A DNA stretch of 64,000 nucleotides from Streptomyces platensis (GTDB lineage: Bacteria > Actinomycetota > Actinomycetes > Streptomycetales > Streptomycetaceae): the NCBI RefSeq assembly GCF_008704855.1, contig NZ_CP023691.1:7564001-7628000 (forward strand). The letters are read 5' to 3'. Below, piece after piece: positions 1 to 9,334 of the stretch (position 1 is its first letter; every line of letters begins with the position of its first letter). Both the position numbers and the translations under genes were made by a program. Below the pieces are notes generated by a model, which was not told the origin of the DNA, ran no database searches, and saw only the letters and a list, made by a program, of their open reading frames with translations.

Positions 1-2
1 TC

Positions 3-746
3 AGCGCGGGCTGGATATCTCCGGTCCTCGCCTATGCCATGGCATGCGTGGGATCCGCCCTCGGGCTGCGCTGCACGGTAAGGGCGCGGGCGGCCGACGG
101 CCGGTCACGCCGTAATTGGCTGCTGACCGCCTCCGTCGCCATCGGCTCCGGCATCTGGACCATGCACTTCATCGCCATGCTCGGCTTCGGGGTCACCGGC
201 AGCCCGGTCCACTACGACGTCCCGCTGACCGTCCTCAGCCTGCTGATCGCCATGGTGGTCGTCGGCGCCGGGGTCTTCACGGTCGGCTACGGTCCCCCCG
301 GACTGCGCTCGCTGCTGCTCGGCGGCCTGGGCACCGGTGTCGGCGTGGCCGCCATGCACTACCTGGGCATGGTGGCGATGCGACTGCACGGGCACGTCGC
401 CTTCGACCCGGGGCTGGTCGCGCTCTCGGTCGTCATCGCCGCCGGCGCCGCCACCGCCGCCCTGTGGGCCGCGCTCACCGTGCGGGGCACCATGGGCGCG
501 GTCCTCGCCTCCCTCGTCATGGGGCTTGCGGTCAGCAGCATGCACTACACCGGAATGGCTGCCGTACGCATCGAATTGACGCCCAGCCGGGCGCCGTTGA
601 CCGGCGTTACCGCAATGGAATTCGTCTTTCCGCTGGCCGTCGCCCTCGGTTCATTTCTCTTCCTCACAGCGGCCTTTGTCGCATTGTCCCCGACCGCCCG
701 CGAGCGTGCCGCAGCCGCCTCCGTCGATTCGCTGCCCGAGCACTGA
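3..746 (+). CDS. MHYT-domain integral membrane sensor (5' end outside window)
   Basis: The frame is open from the first bases of the window, where it reads SAGWISPVLAYAMAC, so the true start lies upstream and this is a partial gene. It shows the repeated MHYT-type motifs MHFIAML, MHYLGM and MHYTGM, each at the end of a hydrophobic helix, with about six to seven membrane segments in total. MHYT domains are thought to bind a metal such as copper and to sense a diatomic gas or redox state. No output domain follows; the protein ends in a short charged tail. It lies 33 nt before a conservon, so it may supply an input signal to that system, which is inference from position only. Confidence 0.85.
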   Translation, partial: SAGWISPVLAYAMACVGSALGLRCTVRARAADGRSRRNWLLTASVAIGSGIWTMHFIAMLGFGVTGSPVHYDVPLTVLSLLIAMVVVGAGVFTVGYGPPGLRSLLLGGLGTGVGVAAMHYLGMVAMRLHGHVAFDPGLVALSVVIAAGAATAALWAALTVRGTMGAVLASLVMGLAVSSMHYTGMAAVRIELTPSRAPLTGVTAMEFVFPLAVALGSFLFLTAAFVALSPTARERAAAASVDSLPEH

Positions 747-779
747 ACTCCGCACCTCGTCAGACCTGTTGAGGAATTC

Positions 780-3326
780 ATGCACATACGACAGACCCCG
801 GACGGATCCGGGCCCGCAGGGGAGGCCCAGCCGCCTGGGAACAACCGCCCCCGGCATGCGCTGCCCGCGGTCGCCAAGTCCTGGAAATTCGCTACGGATT
901 ACCGCGTTCGCCTGATGCCCCGCTCGGTGCGCGCGAAGATCGTCGCGCTGCTCATGGTTCCCGTGGTGTCCCTGATCGCCCTCTGGGCGTTCGCCACCGT
1001 CACCACCGCGCGGAATGTCTCCGACCTTCAGCGGCTCAAGGACGTCAACGCCACCCTCGTCGCCCCCGTCGGGGACTTCGTCTCCGCCGTACAGGAAGAG
1101 CGCAGCGCCGCGGCCCGCGCGCTCGCGTCCCCCGATCCCGGACGTCAGCAGACGCTGCGGGAGCGGCAGCGGGCCACCGACTCCGCCGCGGTCGCCCTCC
1201 GGGACGGCATCGACTCCGGCAGTGCGGACGCGGAGACGACCGACGCCCAGCTGCCCGGCCGTATCGACCGGCTGCTGCATGACGCCGACGGGCTGGCCGC
1301 GCTGCGCGGACGCGTCGACGGCCACAAGCCCGACCGGGACCGTCTGGTCGCCGACTACACCGGCCTCATCGAGGACGGTTTCGCCACCGTCGGCGCGCTG
1401 ACCGGGCTGGAGAAGACGGCGGTCTCCTCGGAGGCGCGGGTCGTCCTGGAACTCTCCCGGGCCCGCGAGGCGCTCGCCCATGAGGACGCGGTCCTCGGCG
1501 CCGCCCAACTCTCCGGCCGGATGTCACCGGGGCAGTTCGACGCGTTCACCGGCGCGGTGCACACCCAGCGCGCCCTGTTCGCCGCCGCGGTCGACGATCT
1601 GCGGCCCCGGGACGCCGCGGCCTACCACCGGATCCTGGACGGTGCGGCCTACCGCGAACTGCGCGCCGCCGAGAACGCCGTACGGGACGCCGGCGCGGGC
1701 ACCCCGGCCGCCACCGCCGTCCCCGCCGTGCGCTGGACCGATGTCAGCGACACCGTTCTGCACGACCTGCACACCGCACAGCGGGCCGCGAGCACCGGGG
1801 CGGCCCGGGACGCCGACCCGCTGTCCGCCGGCACCCTCGGCGGACCCGGCATCGCCGTCGTCCTGGGCCTGGCCGGTGTCCTGCTCTCGCTCCTCATCTC
1901 GGTCAAGATCGGCCGTCGGCTGGTCGTCGAGCTTGAGCAGCTGCGCAACTCCGCGCTGCGGGTCGCCCGCCGGGATCTGCCCGCCTCCATGCGGCTGCTG
2001 CACGCGGGCAAGAAGGTGGACATCGACGCCGTCGCGCCGCTCGGCGACCGCGGCACCGGCCGCGACGAGGTGGGGCAGGTCGGCGAGGCCCTGGTGGCGG
2101 TGCACCGTGCCGCGCTCCAGGCAGCGGCCGGCCGCGCCGAGGCGCTCAGCGGGATCTCCGGCGTCTATGTGAGCCTCGCGCGGCGCAGCCAGCTGCTGCT
2201 GCACCGCCAGCTCGCCCTGCTGGACACCATGGAACGCCGCACCGAGGACCCGGTGGAACTGGAGGACCTCTTCCGGCTCGACCACCTCACCACCCGGATG
2301 CGGCGGCACGCCGAGAGCCTGATCATCCTCTCCGGCGCCGCGCCCGGCCGGGGCTGGCGCCATCCCGTACCGCTGCTCGACGTGGTCCGCGCGGCCGTCG
2401 CCGAGGTGGAGGACTTCCCGCGGGTCGAGGTGCACTCCGTCGTCGACGCCCGGCTGGCCGGCGGCGCGGTGGCCGACCTCACCCATCTGCTGGCCGAACT
2501 CGTCGAGAACGCGGTGATGTTCTCGCCCCCGCAGACCAAGGTGCAGGTACGCGCCGAACGGGTCGGCGCCGGTATCGCCGTGGAGATCCACGACCGCGGC
2601 CTCGGGATGGGCAAGGAGGCCCTCGACGAGGCCAACCGCCGTATCCAGGACGCCGAAGAGATCGACCTGTTGGACACCGAACAGCTCGGCCTCTTCGTCG
2701 TCAACCGGCTCGCCCACCGCCGGCACGTCAAGGTGGCCCTCCAGCCCTCGGTGTACGGCGGCATCACTGCCGTGGTGCTCGTGCCTGATGCCCTGTTCGC
2801 CGCGGGAGCGGACGAGGAGCCGGCGGACGCGCGGAGCACCGGGCCGGCCGAGGCGGGTGCGTCGCTCTTCCACCGGCGCCGGTCGGCCGCACACCGGACG
2901 CCGGTGGCCGCGGCGCCCCGCCGGAACGCGCTCCCGCCCGCCGCGGCCGACACCGCGGCGGAGCAGCCCGCGGCCGGGCACCGCCCACCCGTCACCTCCG
3001 CCCAGCCGTCCGAAGCGGCGGCGGACCCGGAGGCCGCGCTGCCGCGCCGGGTGCGCCAGGCCCACCTCGCGCCGGAGCTGCGGACGAGCCCGGACCAGCG
3101 GCCCGAGTGGGTGCCGCGCACCGAGGGCATGCCCGCACCGCGGCGATCCCCGGAACAGGCCCGCACCACCATGGCATCGCTCCGCGCCGGCTGGGCACGC
3201 GGCCGCGGCGACACCCCTCCGCCGCAGGCGCCGCGGCGCGAGCCACCCGAGCAGCCGCACCCGCAGGCCCCGCGGCAACCGAACGGGGCGAACGACAATC
3301 CGTCACGAGGAGAAGACACACCATGA
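780..3326 (+). CDS. cvnA: Conservon sensor histidine kinase-like protein CvnA
   Basis: An 848-residue membrane protein. After a hydrophilic N-terminus it has a membrane helix (about residues 55-77), a long extracellular nitrate/nitrite-sensing (NIT-type) helical domain, a second membrane helix near 358-380 and a cytoplasmic HATPase domain. The ATPase shows the N box (ELVENAVMF) and a G box (DRGLGMG). The proline- and alanine-rich C-terminal 180 residues look disordered. CvnA proteins of Streptomyces form membrane-anchored complexes with CvnB, C and D that resemble eukaryotic G-protein-coupled signalling. The stop overlaps the cvnB start by 4 nt, so the genes are translationally coupled. The ATG at 780 is the first in frame; a later start near 912 is possible. 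Confidence 0.9.
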   Translation: MHIRQTPDGSGPAGEAQPPGNNRPRHALPAVAKSWKFATDYRVRLMPRSVRAKIVALLMVPVVSLIALWAFATVTTARNVSDLQRLKDVNATLVAPVGDFVSAVQEERSAAARALASPDPGRQQTLRERQRATDSAAVALRDGIDSGSADAETTDAQLPGRIDRLLHDADGLAALRGRVDGHKPDRDRLVADYTGLIEDGFATVGALTGLEKTAVSSEARVVLELSRAREALAHEDAVLGAAQLSGRMSPGQFDAFTGAVHTQRALFAAAVDDLRPRDAAAYHRILDGAAYRELRAAENAVRDAGAGTPAATAVPAVRWTDVSDTVLHDLHTAQRAASTGAARDADPLSAGTLGGPGIAVVLGLAGVLLSLLISVKIGRRLVVELEQLRNSALRVARRDLPASMRLLHAGKKVDIDAVAPLGDRGTGRDEVGQVGEALVAVHRAALQAAAGRAEALSGISGVYVSLARRSQLLLHRQLALLDTMERRTEDPVELEDLFRLDHLTTRMRRHAESLIILSGAAPGRGWRHPVPLLDVVRAAVAEVEDFPRVEVHSVVDARLAGGAVADLTHLLAELVENAVMFSPPQTKVQVRAERVGAGIAVEIHDRGLGMGKEALDEANRRIQDAEEIDLLDTEQLGLFVVNRLAHRRHVKVALQPSVYGGITAVVLVPDALFAAGADEEPADARSTGPAEAGASLFHRRRSAAHRTPVAAAPRRNALPPAAADTAAEQPAAGHRPPVTSAQPSEAAADPEAALPRRVRQAHLAPELRTSPDQRPEWVPRTEGMPAPRRSPEQARTTMASLRAGWARGRGDTPPPQAPRREPPEQPHPQAPRQPNGANDNPSRGEDTP

Positions 3327-3730
3327 CCGGCGACCAGCAGCTTTCCGGCGAACTCAACTGGCTCCTCGACGACTTGGTCTCCCGTGTGCTGGAGATCCGC
3401 TCCGCCGTGGTGCTCTCCGGCGACGGACTGGCCGTCGGCACCTCCAGCGGTCTCACCCGTGACGACAGCGAGCGCTTCGCGGCGATCGCCTCCGGCTGCC
3501 ACAGCCTCGCCAAGGGAGCGGGCCGGCACTTCGCGGCCGGCCAGGTCATCCAGACCATGGTCGAGCTGGAGGGCGGCTTCCTCTTCGTGGTGGCGGCCGG
3601 CGACGGCTCGTGTCTGGCGGTGTTCGGCGACGCCGAGGCCGATATCGGCCTGGTCGCCTACGAGATGGCCCGGCTCGTCAAGCGGGTCGGCGCCCACCTC
3701 GGTACCCCCGTGCGCGCCGGAACGGAGTGA
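3323..3730 (+). CDS. cvnB: Roadblock/LC7 domain protein CvnB
   Basis: A 135-residue single-domain roadblock/LC7 protein (MTGDQQLSGELNWLLDDLV start). It has the characteristic ELNWLL helix and the VLSGDGLAVG strand-turn. Proteins of this type in conservons are thought to act as GTPase-activating or scaffold partners of the small GTPase CvnD. The start at 3323 overlaps the cvnA stop by 4 nt and has an AGGAG-type ribosome site (cacgaggag) about 9 nt upstream, which favours this start over the in-frame upstream one. It is followed after 10 nt by cvnC. Confidence 0.92.
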   Translation: MTGDQQLSGELNWLLDDLVSRVLEIRSAVVLSGDGLAVGTSSGLTRDDSERFAAIASGCHSLAKGAGRHFAAGQVIQTMVELEGGFLFVVAAGDGSCLAVFGDAEADIGLVAYEMARLVKRVGAHLGTPVRAGTE

Positions 3731-3740
3731 CCGGCCGCCC

Positions 3741-4115
3741 ATGACCGACTCCACCCCGCACTGGTACGACGACGAAGCGGGGCCGGTGGTCCGGCTCTAT
3801 GCGATGACCGCCGGGCGGGCCCGGCCGAGCAGTGCGGCCTTCGAGCTGATGGCCGTCGTGCAGGCCGAGCCCCGGCCGGACGAGGACCCCACGCTGTCGC
3901 CCGAGCAGCACGCGATTTACCGGCTGTGCGACGAACGCCCCCGCCCGGTCGCCGAGGTCGCCTCCGACTCCGGGCTGCCCCTGGGGGTGGTCCGGGTGCT
4001 GCTGAGCGACCTCCTGGCCGAGGGACTGATCCGCGTCAACCGTCCCGTGCCACCCGCCCAGTTGCCCGACGCGCACATACTCAGGGAAGTGATCGATGGA
4101 CTCCGCGCGCTCTGA
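3741..4115 (+). CDS. cvnC: DUF742 protein CvnC
   Basis: A 124-residue DUF742 protein, the standard third member of Streptomyces conservons. It starts with the typical acidic WYDDEAGPVVRLYAMTAGR segment and ends in a winged-helix-like region (SGLPLGVVRVLLSDLLAEGLI), the usual DUF742 architecture. It is presumed to be a cytoplasmic component of the membrane-associated Cvn complex. Its 3' end overlaps the cvnD start by 20 nt, so expression is coupled. The ATG at 3741 follows the cvnB stop by 10 nt. Confidence 0.92.
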   Translation: MTDSTPHWYDDEAGPVVRLYAMTAGRARPSSAAFELMAVVQAEPRPDEDPTLSPEQHAIYRLCDERPRPVAEVASDSGLPLGVVRVLLSDLLAEGLIRVNRPVPPAQLPDAHILREVIDGLRAL

Positions 4116-4698
4116 CTCCTTCATGGCCCTCAAGATCCTGGTGGCCGGAGGGTTCGGCGTGGGCAAGACGACCCTCGTCGGCTCCGTCAGCGAGATCCGG
4201 CCGCTCAACACGGAGGAGCGGCTGACCGAGGCCGGGCGTCCCGTCGACCGGCTCGACGGGGTCCAGCAGAAGACCACGACGACCGTGGCCATGGACTTCG
4301 GACGGATCACCATCCACGACGACCTGGCGCTGTATCTGTTCGGCACACCGGGGCAGAACCGGTTCTGGTTCCTGTGGGACGAGCTGGCGCAGGGCGCGCT
4401 CGGCGCGGTGGTGCTCGCCGACACCCGGCGGCTCGCCGACAGCTTCGCGGCCATCGACTACTTCGAGCACCGCAGCATCCCGTTCGTCGTCGCCGTCAAC
4501 TGCTTCGACGGCGTCCGCGCCCACCGGGCCCAGGAGGTGGCAGGGGCCCTGGACCTCGATCCGGCGACCCCGGTGCTGCTGTGCGACGCCCGGGAGCGCG
4601 CGTCCTGCAAGGAGGTACTGATCGGTCTGGTCGAGCACGCGGCCTCCGCCTACGAGGCCAGGATGCCCGCCAACTCCGCGTCCTCATCGGCTGGTTGA
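4096..4698 (+). CDS. cvnD: Small GTP-binding protein CvnD
   Basis: A 200-residue Ras-like (MglA/ATP_bind_1 type) GTPase. The P-loop GGFGVGKTT sits near residues 18-26 and a switch-like FGTPGQNRFW near residue 76. The base-recognition motif is the variant NCFD in place of NKxD, as is usual for CvnD proteins. It completes the four-gene conservon. The last 49 nt overlap, tail to tail, the convergent flavin monooxygenase gene on the other strand, an unusually long convergent overlap. Confidence 0.92.
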   Translation: MDSARSDSFMALKILVAGGFGVGKTTLVGSVSEIRPLNTEERLTEAGRPVDRLDGVQQKTTTTVAMDFGRITIHDDLALYLFGTPGQNRFWFLWDELAQGALGAVVLADTRRLADSFAAIDYFEHRSIPFVVAVNCFDGVRAHRAQEVAGALDLDPATPVLLCDARERASCKEVLIGLVEHAASAYEARMPANSASSSAG

Positions 4699-5837
4699 GG
4701 ATCCTCTGTCAGCAACCTGTCGATGCCCACGGCCGCGGCCCGGCCCGCGCGGTTGGCGCCGATGGTGCTTGCCGACGGCCCGTAACCGACGAGATGGACC
4801 CGCGCGTCACGGAGCGTGCGGGTGCCATCCATCCGGATACCGCCGCCCGGCTCGCGCAGCCGCAGCGGGGCGAGATGGTCGAGGGCGGGGCGGAATCCCG
4901 TCGCGTAGAGGATCGCGTCGGCCTCGACCGTGCGCCCGTCGTCCCAGACCGCACCGGTGGGTGTGAGGCGCTCGAAGAGCGGCAGCCGCTCCAGCACGCC
5001 GCTCTCCCGGCCCCGCCGGATCGCCTCGGTCATCGGCAGTCCGGTCACGCTCACCACGCTCCGGGGCGGCAGCCCCTGCCGGACCCGGTCCGCCACCAGG
5101 GCGACCGCGGCCCGGCCCTGCTCCTCGCCGAACGGCCCCGCGCGGAACACCGGCGGCCGACGGGTCACCCAGGTCGTGGCGGCCGCGCCCGGCGCGATCT
5201 CCAGCAGCTGCTGCACGGCCGAGGTCCCGCCGCCGACCACCACCACGCGCGCCGCACGGAAGTCCTCCGGGCCCCGGTACTGCGCACTGTGCAGCTGACG
5301 ACCCCCGAAGACCTCCTGCCCGGGGAACCGCGGCCAGAACGGCCGGTCCCAGGTCCCGGTCGCATTGATCAGCGCCCGCGCCGCATAGCTCCCCTCCGAC
5401 GTCTCGACCAGCAGCCGCCCTCGCCCCGGCGCTCCGGCGGACTCCGTCCAGGAAGGGCCCGCCCAGGAAGAGCCCGCCCCGGAAGGGCCCGCACCGCCCT
5501 CGCGCACCGACAGCACGCGCACCGGCCGGTGCACCCGCAGCCCGAAGGCCCGCTCATAGCTGTCGAAGTACCCGCCGATCACCTCGGCCGACGGCCGCCG
5601 CGGATCCGCGCCGGTCAGCTCCATACCCGGCAGCGCATGCATCCCGTGCACCTTGTCGTACGTCAGGGTGGGCCACCGGAACTGCCAGGCACCGCCCGGA
5701 CGTGGAGAGTGATCGAGCACCACGAAGTCCCGGTCGGGCCGATACCCGATCCGCCGCAGATGAAAGGCGGCGGCCAGTCCGGCCTGCCCGGCACCGACCA
5801 CCACGACCTCGACCGCACGCACCCCGGTGTTGTTCAT
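4650..5837 (-). CDS. Flavin-containing NAD(P)-dependent monooxygenase (CzcO/FMO-like)
   Basis: A 395-residue two-dinucleotide-fold oxidoreductase. The FAD-binding GAGQAG motif is at residues 16-21, and a second Rossmann motif (VVVGGGTSAVQ) for NAD(P)H lies near 200. The GGRQLHSAQYRG stretch resembles the flavin-monooxygenase fingerprint FxGxxxHxxxY/F. Such enzymes insert one oxygen atom into nucleophilic or carbonyl substrates; the substrate here cannot be told. A low-complexity Gly/Ser/Ala insert near residues 118-135 is coded by short imperfect repeats. The gene runs against cvnD and overlaps its 3' end. The ATG at 5837 is followed directly by the glycine-rich strand, which supports the start. 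Confidence 0.85.
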   Translation of the reverse strand: MNNTGVRAVEVVVVGAGQAGLAAAFHLRRIGYRPDRDFVVLDHSPRPGGAWQFRWPTLTYDKVHGMHALPGMELTGADPRRPSAEVIGGYFDSYERAFGLRVHRPVRVLSVREGGAGPSGAGSSWAGPSWTESAGAPGRGRLLVETSEGSYAARALINATGTWDRPFWPRFPGQEVFGGRQLHSAQYRGPEDFRAARVVVVGGGTSAVQQLLEIAPGAAATTWVTRRPPVFRAGPFGEEQGRAAVALVADRVRQGLPPRSVVSVTGLPMTEAIRRGRESGVLERLPLFERLTPTGAVWDDGRTVEADAILYATGFRPALDHLAPLRLREPGGGIRMDGTRTLRDARVHLVGYGPSASTIGANRAGRAAAVGIDRLLTEDPQPADEDAELAGILAS

Positions 5838-6048
5838 GCTTCTACTAACCGGGGGAGGGGGCTAGGTCTTCCCGGCGGGGTCAGTGGGTCTTGCCTGCCT
5901 GCCCACCGGCTCGTCTCTCCCCGCCTCCCGGTTCTTGGTTTCTGCCTCCTGCTCGCCCCTCCCTGCCTCCGCCCGCCCGTGCCGACGGGACCGTCCCCGC
6001 GGAGGCACCGCGGGCGCCGCCAGTGCCGTGAGCGCCGTACGCCACGAC

Positions 6049-6091
6049 GGCCGGGCCGCTGAGGTAGCACTGCTCCCTCGGCGGCCCGGCC
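6049..6091 (-). terminator. Stem-loop downstream of ssuD
   Basis: A 16-bp stem (ggccgggccgctgagg at 6049-6064, pairing with 6076-6091 with one G/T wobble) and an 11-nt loop lie 23 nt beyond the ssuD stop on the transcribed strand. This fits a rho-independent type stop for the leftward ssu operon. There is no long T run, as is common in Streptomyces. Confidence 0.7.
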
Positions 6092-6113
6092 ACCCGCCGC
6101 CCCGCCCAGCGGG

Positions 6114-7319
6114 TCAGCGCCCGCCGGCGATCAGCAGCGGTGCCCCACCCGGCGCCGACGCCGGCCGGCCATTGACCGCCGGTACGCCGGCCGGCGGAGC
6201 CGGCCCCGCCTCCAGCAGCCCCCGGGCGGCCAGCTCCGGCCGTACGCCCTCCCCGAACCAGTACGCCTCCTCCAGATGCGGATAGCCGGAGAGCACGAAG
6301 TGCTCGATGCCCAGGGAGTGGTACTCCTCGATCCGGTCGGCGACCTCGGCATGGCTGCCGACCAGCGCGGTCCCCGCGCCACCACGCACCAGACCGACCC
6401 CCGCCCACAGATTGGGCGCGATCTCCAGCTTGTCGCGCGAGCCGCCGTGCAGCGCCAGCATTCGCTGCTGTCCCACCGACTCGCTCTTGCCCAGCGCCTG
6501 CTGTGCGGCCGTCACCGTCTCCGGGTCGAGGTCGTCCAGCAGCCGGCCGGCGGTCGCCCAGGCCTCCTTCGACGAGTCCCGCGAGATGGTGTGGAGACGG
6601 ATGCCGAACCGGACCGTACGCACTTCCTTCTCCGCCAGCCCGCGTATCCAGTCGATCTTCTGCTTGACCTCCTCGGGCGGCTCGCCCCAGGTCAGGTACA
6701 CATCCACGTTCCGGGCGGCGACCGGTCCCGCGGCCGCCGACGATCCGCCGAAGAAGATCTGCGGCAACGGGTCCGGCGGCAGCGCCGTCAGCCCGCCCGC
6801 CACCTGATAGTGCTCGCCGTGGAAGTCGAACGGCCGCCCACCCCAGACGCCCCGCACAATCTTCAGAAACTCATCGGTACGGGCATACCGCCGGTCATGG
6901 CCGAGATGATCGCCGAACCGCTTCTGCTCGGTCGAGTCGCCGCCGGTCACCACGTTCAGCAGTAGCCGCCCGCGCGAGATCCGCTGATAGGTCGCGGCCA
7001 TCTGCGCCGCCAGCACCGGCGAGATCACTCCGGGCCGGAACGCCACCAGAAACTTCAGCCGCTCGGTGACCTGGGTCAGCGCCACCGTCGTCAGCCAGGC
7101 GTCCTCGCACCACGTACCGGTCGGCGTGAGCACCGCCTCGAACCCCAACTGCTCGGCCGCTTTGGCGATTTGGGCCAGATACTCGATGTCCGGGGCCCGT
7201 ATCCCGCTCACCGGGGTGATGCGGTCACGCCGAATCCCGCCGTCGGTATAGGCATGCCGGTCGACGAGCGTCCGGCCGTCGCCGCCGGTCGGCAGAAACC
7301 AGTGCAGGTGTACGGACAT
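6114..7319 (-). CDS. ssuD: FMNH2-dependent alkanesulfonate monooxygenase (SsuD, LLM class)
   Basis: A 401-residue luciferase-like flavin-dependent monooxygenase, close to the usual size of about 380-400. It opens with VHLHWFLPTGGDGR and has the SsuD-type stretch LIFFGGSSAAAGPVAA-like (QIFFGGSSAAAGPVAARN near residue 200). It cleaves alkanesulfonates to the aldehyde and sulfite using FMNH2 and O2, releasing sulfur during sulfate limitation. The flavin reductase SsuE that would feed it is not in the window. The start at 7319 is chosen because the protein matches the family there and it lies 1 nt after the ssuA stop, giving tight coupling. It is the last gene of the operon. Confidence 0.92.
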   Translation of the reverse strand: MSVHLHWFLPTGGDGRTLVDRHAYTDGGIRRDRITPVSGIRAPDIEYLAQIAKAAEQLGFEAVLTPTGTWCEDAWLTTVALTQVTERLKFLVAFRPGVISPVLAAQMAATYQRISRGRLLLNVVTGGDSTEQKRFGDHLGHDRRYARTDEFLKIVRGVWGGRPFDFHGEHYQVAGGLTALPPDPLPQIFFGGSSAAAGPVAARNVDVYLTWGEPPEEVKQKIDWIRGLAEKEVRTVRFGIRLHTISRDSSKEAWATAGRLLDDLDPETVTAAQQALGKSESVGQQRMLALHGGSRDKLEIAPNLWAGVGLVRGGAGTALVGSHAEVADRIEEYHSLGIEHFVLSGYPHLEEAYWFGEGVRPELAARGLLEAGPAPPAGVPAVNGRPASAPGGAPLLIAGGR

Positions 7320-7320
7320 C

Positions 7321-8364
7321 TCAGTGGCCCTTTCCGTAGGTACGCGGCGCCGTGCCCGAAGGCGGCAGGTCACCGTTGAAACGGGGGTCGACGAACGCGC
7401 CGAAGTCGAAGGACCGGGGGATCAGCTTCAACGCCGCGAACGCGTCGACGATCCGCTGCTCGGAGGCGACGGCCGCCTTGTCCACGGCCACCGCCACCGC
7501 CGTCCCCCGGCTGCGTTTGACGGCGTCCAGCGCGACCTTGTCCGGCAGCCCGGTCTCCTTCGCCCAGGCCGTGGCCCAGGCGTCGGGGTGCTGGAACACC
7601 CAGTCCTGCGCCCGCCGCAGCCGGTCGGTGTAGTCCTTGAGCGCCGCCGACTTCTTCTTGTCGTCCAGCGCGGCCGGCGCGGCAACCTGGAAGCTGAGCC
7701 CGTTGACGACGCCCTGCCCGGTGGTCAGCACCCGGGCATCCGCCTGATCCAGGGCCTGCGAGGTGTACGGGTCCCACACCGCCCAGGCAGCCACCTTCCC
7801 CCGGGTGAACGCGGCGAGGGCGTCGGCCGGCTGAAGGTAGTTGAGCGTGACATCCTTCGGCGTCAGCCCGGCCTTCTTCAGCGAGGCGATGAGCTGGTAG
7901 TGCGCCGAACTGCCCTGGGCCACGGCGATCGACTTGCCCTTGAGCTGCGCCGGCCGCTTGAGCGGGGAGCCCTTCTTCACCAGAATCGTCTCGCCGTCCG
8001 ACCTGCTGTGGGACCCGGCGATCACCTTGATCTTCGACTTCGCCGCGGCCGCGAACACCGGCGGGGTGTTGCCGACCGCACCGACATCCACCGCCCCGGC
8101 ATTGATCGCCTCCAGCAGCGGCGGCCCGGACGTGAACGTCGACCACTTGATCTTGTACGGAAGGTCGTCCAGCTCTCCGGCGGCCCGCAGCAACGCCTCC
8201 GAACCACCTTTCTGGTCACCGACGTTGAGCGTCAGCGACCCTTTGCCATCGGTCCCGCTCCCGGTCCCGCCGCCCCCCTCGGCCCGCGACGAACCACCAC
8301 AGGCGGCCAGCAGCAGGGCGAACGGAAGCAGCAGGGCGGCTGGGACGAGGTGGCGTGCTCTCAT
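7321..8364 (-). CDS. ssuA: Aliphatic sulfonate ABC transporter, substrate-binding lipoprotein
   Basis: A 347-residue extracytoplasmic binding protein. The N-terminus MRARHLVPAALLLPFALLLA is a lipoprotein signal followed by the lipobox LAAC, with the lipidated Cys near residue 28. The mature part has the SsuA/TauA fold hallmarks: LNVGDQKGG, then INAGAVDVGAVGNTPPVFA, then GSSAHYQL. It captures sulfonates outside the membrane for the SsuBC importer. The ATG at 8364 is the only start giving a signal peptide; the longer upstream frame is proline-rich noise. A gap of 130 nt separates it from ssuB. Confidence 0.93.
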   Translation of the reverse strand: MRARHLVPAALLLPFALLLAACGGSSRAEGGGGTGSGTDGKGSLTLNVGDQKGGSEALLRAAGELDDLPYKIKWSTFTSGPPLLEAINAGAVDVGAVGNTPPVFAAAAKSKIKVIAGSHSRSDGETILVKKGSPLKRPAQLKGKSIAVAQGSSAHYQLIASLKKAGLTPKDVTLNYLQPADALAAFTRGKVAAWAVWDPYTSQALDQADARVLTTGQGVVNGLSFQVAAPAALDDKKKSAALKDYTDRLRRAQDWVFQHPDAWATAWAKETGLPDKVALDAVKRSRGTAVAVAVDKAAVASEQRIVDAFAALKLIPRSFDFGAFVDPRFNGDLPPSGTAPRTYGKGH

Positions 8365-8494
8365 GGGGTGTCCGTTTCGGTTTCGGGGTGGTGAGGGTTG
8401 AAGGCTTAGGGGAGGGGTTGTGGCTGGCCAGGGGGGAGGGGCCGGTGTGGGGTCAGCCGGGTCGGTCAGTGGATGGCGGGCCGGTCCCGGCAGG

Positions 8495-9334
8495 TCACGC
8501 AGCAGCGGCGGCGGAGCCATCGCCCGTAACCTCCGCGTGGTCCGCCCCTCCCGCCGCGTGCGTGCCCGTGCCGCCCTCCACACCGAGCCGATCGAGCAGA
8601 CGGGCACGCAGCGCACCGAACCGCGGATCGGAGATCTCCCGCGGCCGCGGCAGATCCACTGTGGTCTCGTACGCGATCCGGCCGCCCTCCATCACCAGCG
8701 CCCGGTCGGCGAGCAGCAGCGCCTCCTCCACGTCATGGGTGACCAGCAGCACCGCGCAGCCCCGCTCCCGCCACAGCTCGGCCACCAGGCGCTGGGCCTT
8801 GATCCGGGTCAGCGCGTCAAGAGCGCCGAACGGCTCGTCGAGCAGCAGCAGATCGGGCTCCCGTACCAGCGCACGGGCGAGCGACGCCCGCTGTGCCTCC
8901 CCACCGGAGAGCGTCTTGGGCCAGGCCTCCGCACGGTGACCGAGCCCGACCTCCGCCAACGCCCTTTCCGCAGCCGCCCGGTCGGGGCGGCCCGGCAGCC
9001 CCAGCAGCACATTGGGCCAGACCCGCTTCCAGGGCATCAGCCGCGGTGCCTGGAACGCCACGGCCTTACGGCGCGGCACCCGCACCTCACCCTCGATCTC
9101 CCGGTCGAGCCCGGCCAGCACCCGCAGCAGAGTCGACTTACCGCAGCCACTCCGCCCGAGCAGCGCCACGAACTCGCCCGGCTGCACGATCAGTTGCAGG
9201 TCATCAACGACAGCACGGCCACCGAAGGCCCGCACCAGCCCCGCTACCTGGACAGCGGTGGCGCCGGGAGATGCAGCGCGTGGGGCCTCCTCGCGCAGGG
9301 TGTCGGTCACTGCCCCGTGAACGTCGGTCGCCAT
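8495..9334 (-). CDS. ssuB: Aliphatic sulfonate ABC transporter, ATP-binding protein
   Basis: A 279-residue ABC ATPase. The Walker A (LLGRSGCGKST), Q-loop (AFQAPRLMPWK), signature (LSGGEAQRASLARAL), Walker B (LLLLDEPFGALD) and H-loop (LLVTHDVEEA) are all intact. It energises uptake with the SsuC permease. The start at 9334 overlaps the ssuC 3' end by 28 nt, so the two are translationally coupled. The Ala-rich C-terminal tail is not conserved. Confidence 0.93.
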   Translation of the reverse strand: MATDVHGAVTDTLREEAPRAASPGATAVQVAGLVRAFGGRAVVDDLQLIVQPGEFVALLGRSGCGKSTLLRVLAGLDREIEGEVRVPRRKAVAFQAPRLMPWKRVWPNVLLGLPGRPDRAAAERALAEVGLGHRAEAWPKTLSGGEAQRASLARALVREPDLLLLDEPFGALDALTRIKAQRLVAELWRERGCAVLLVTHDVEEALLLADRALVMEGGRIAYETTVDLPRPREISDPRFGALRARLLDRLGVEGGTGTHAAGGADHAEVTGDGSAAAAA

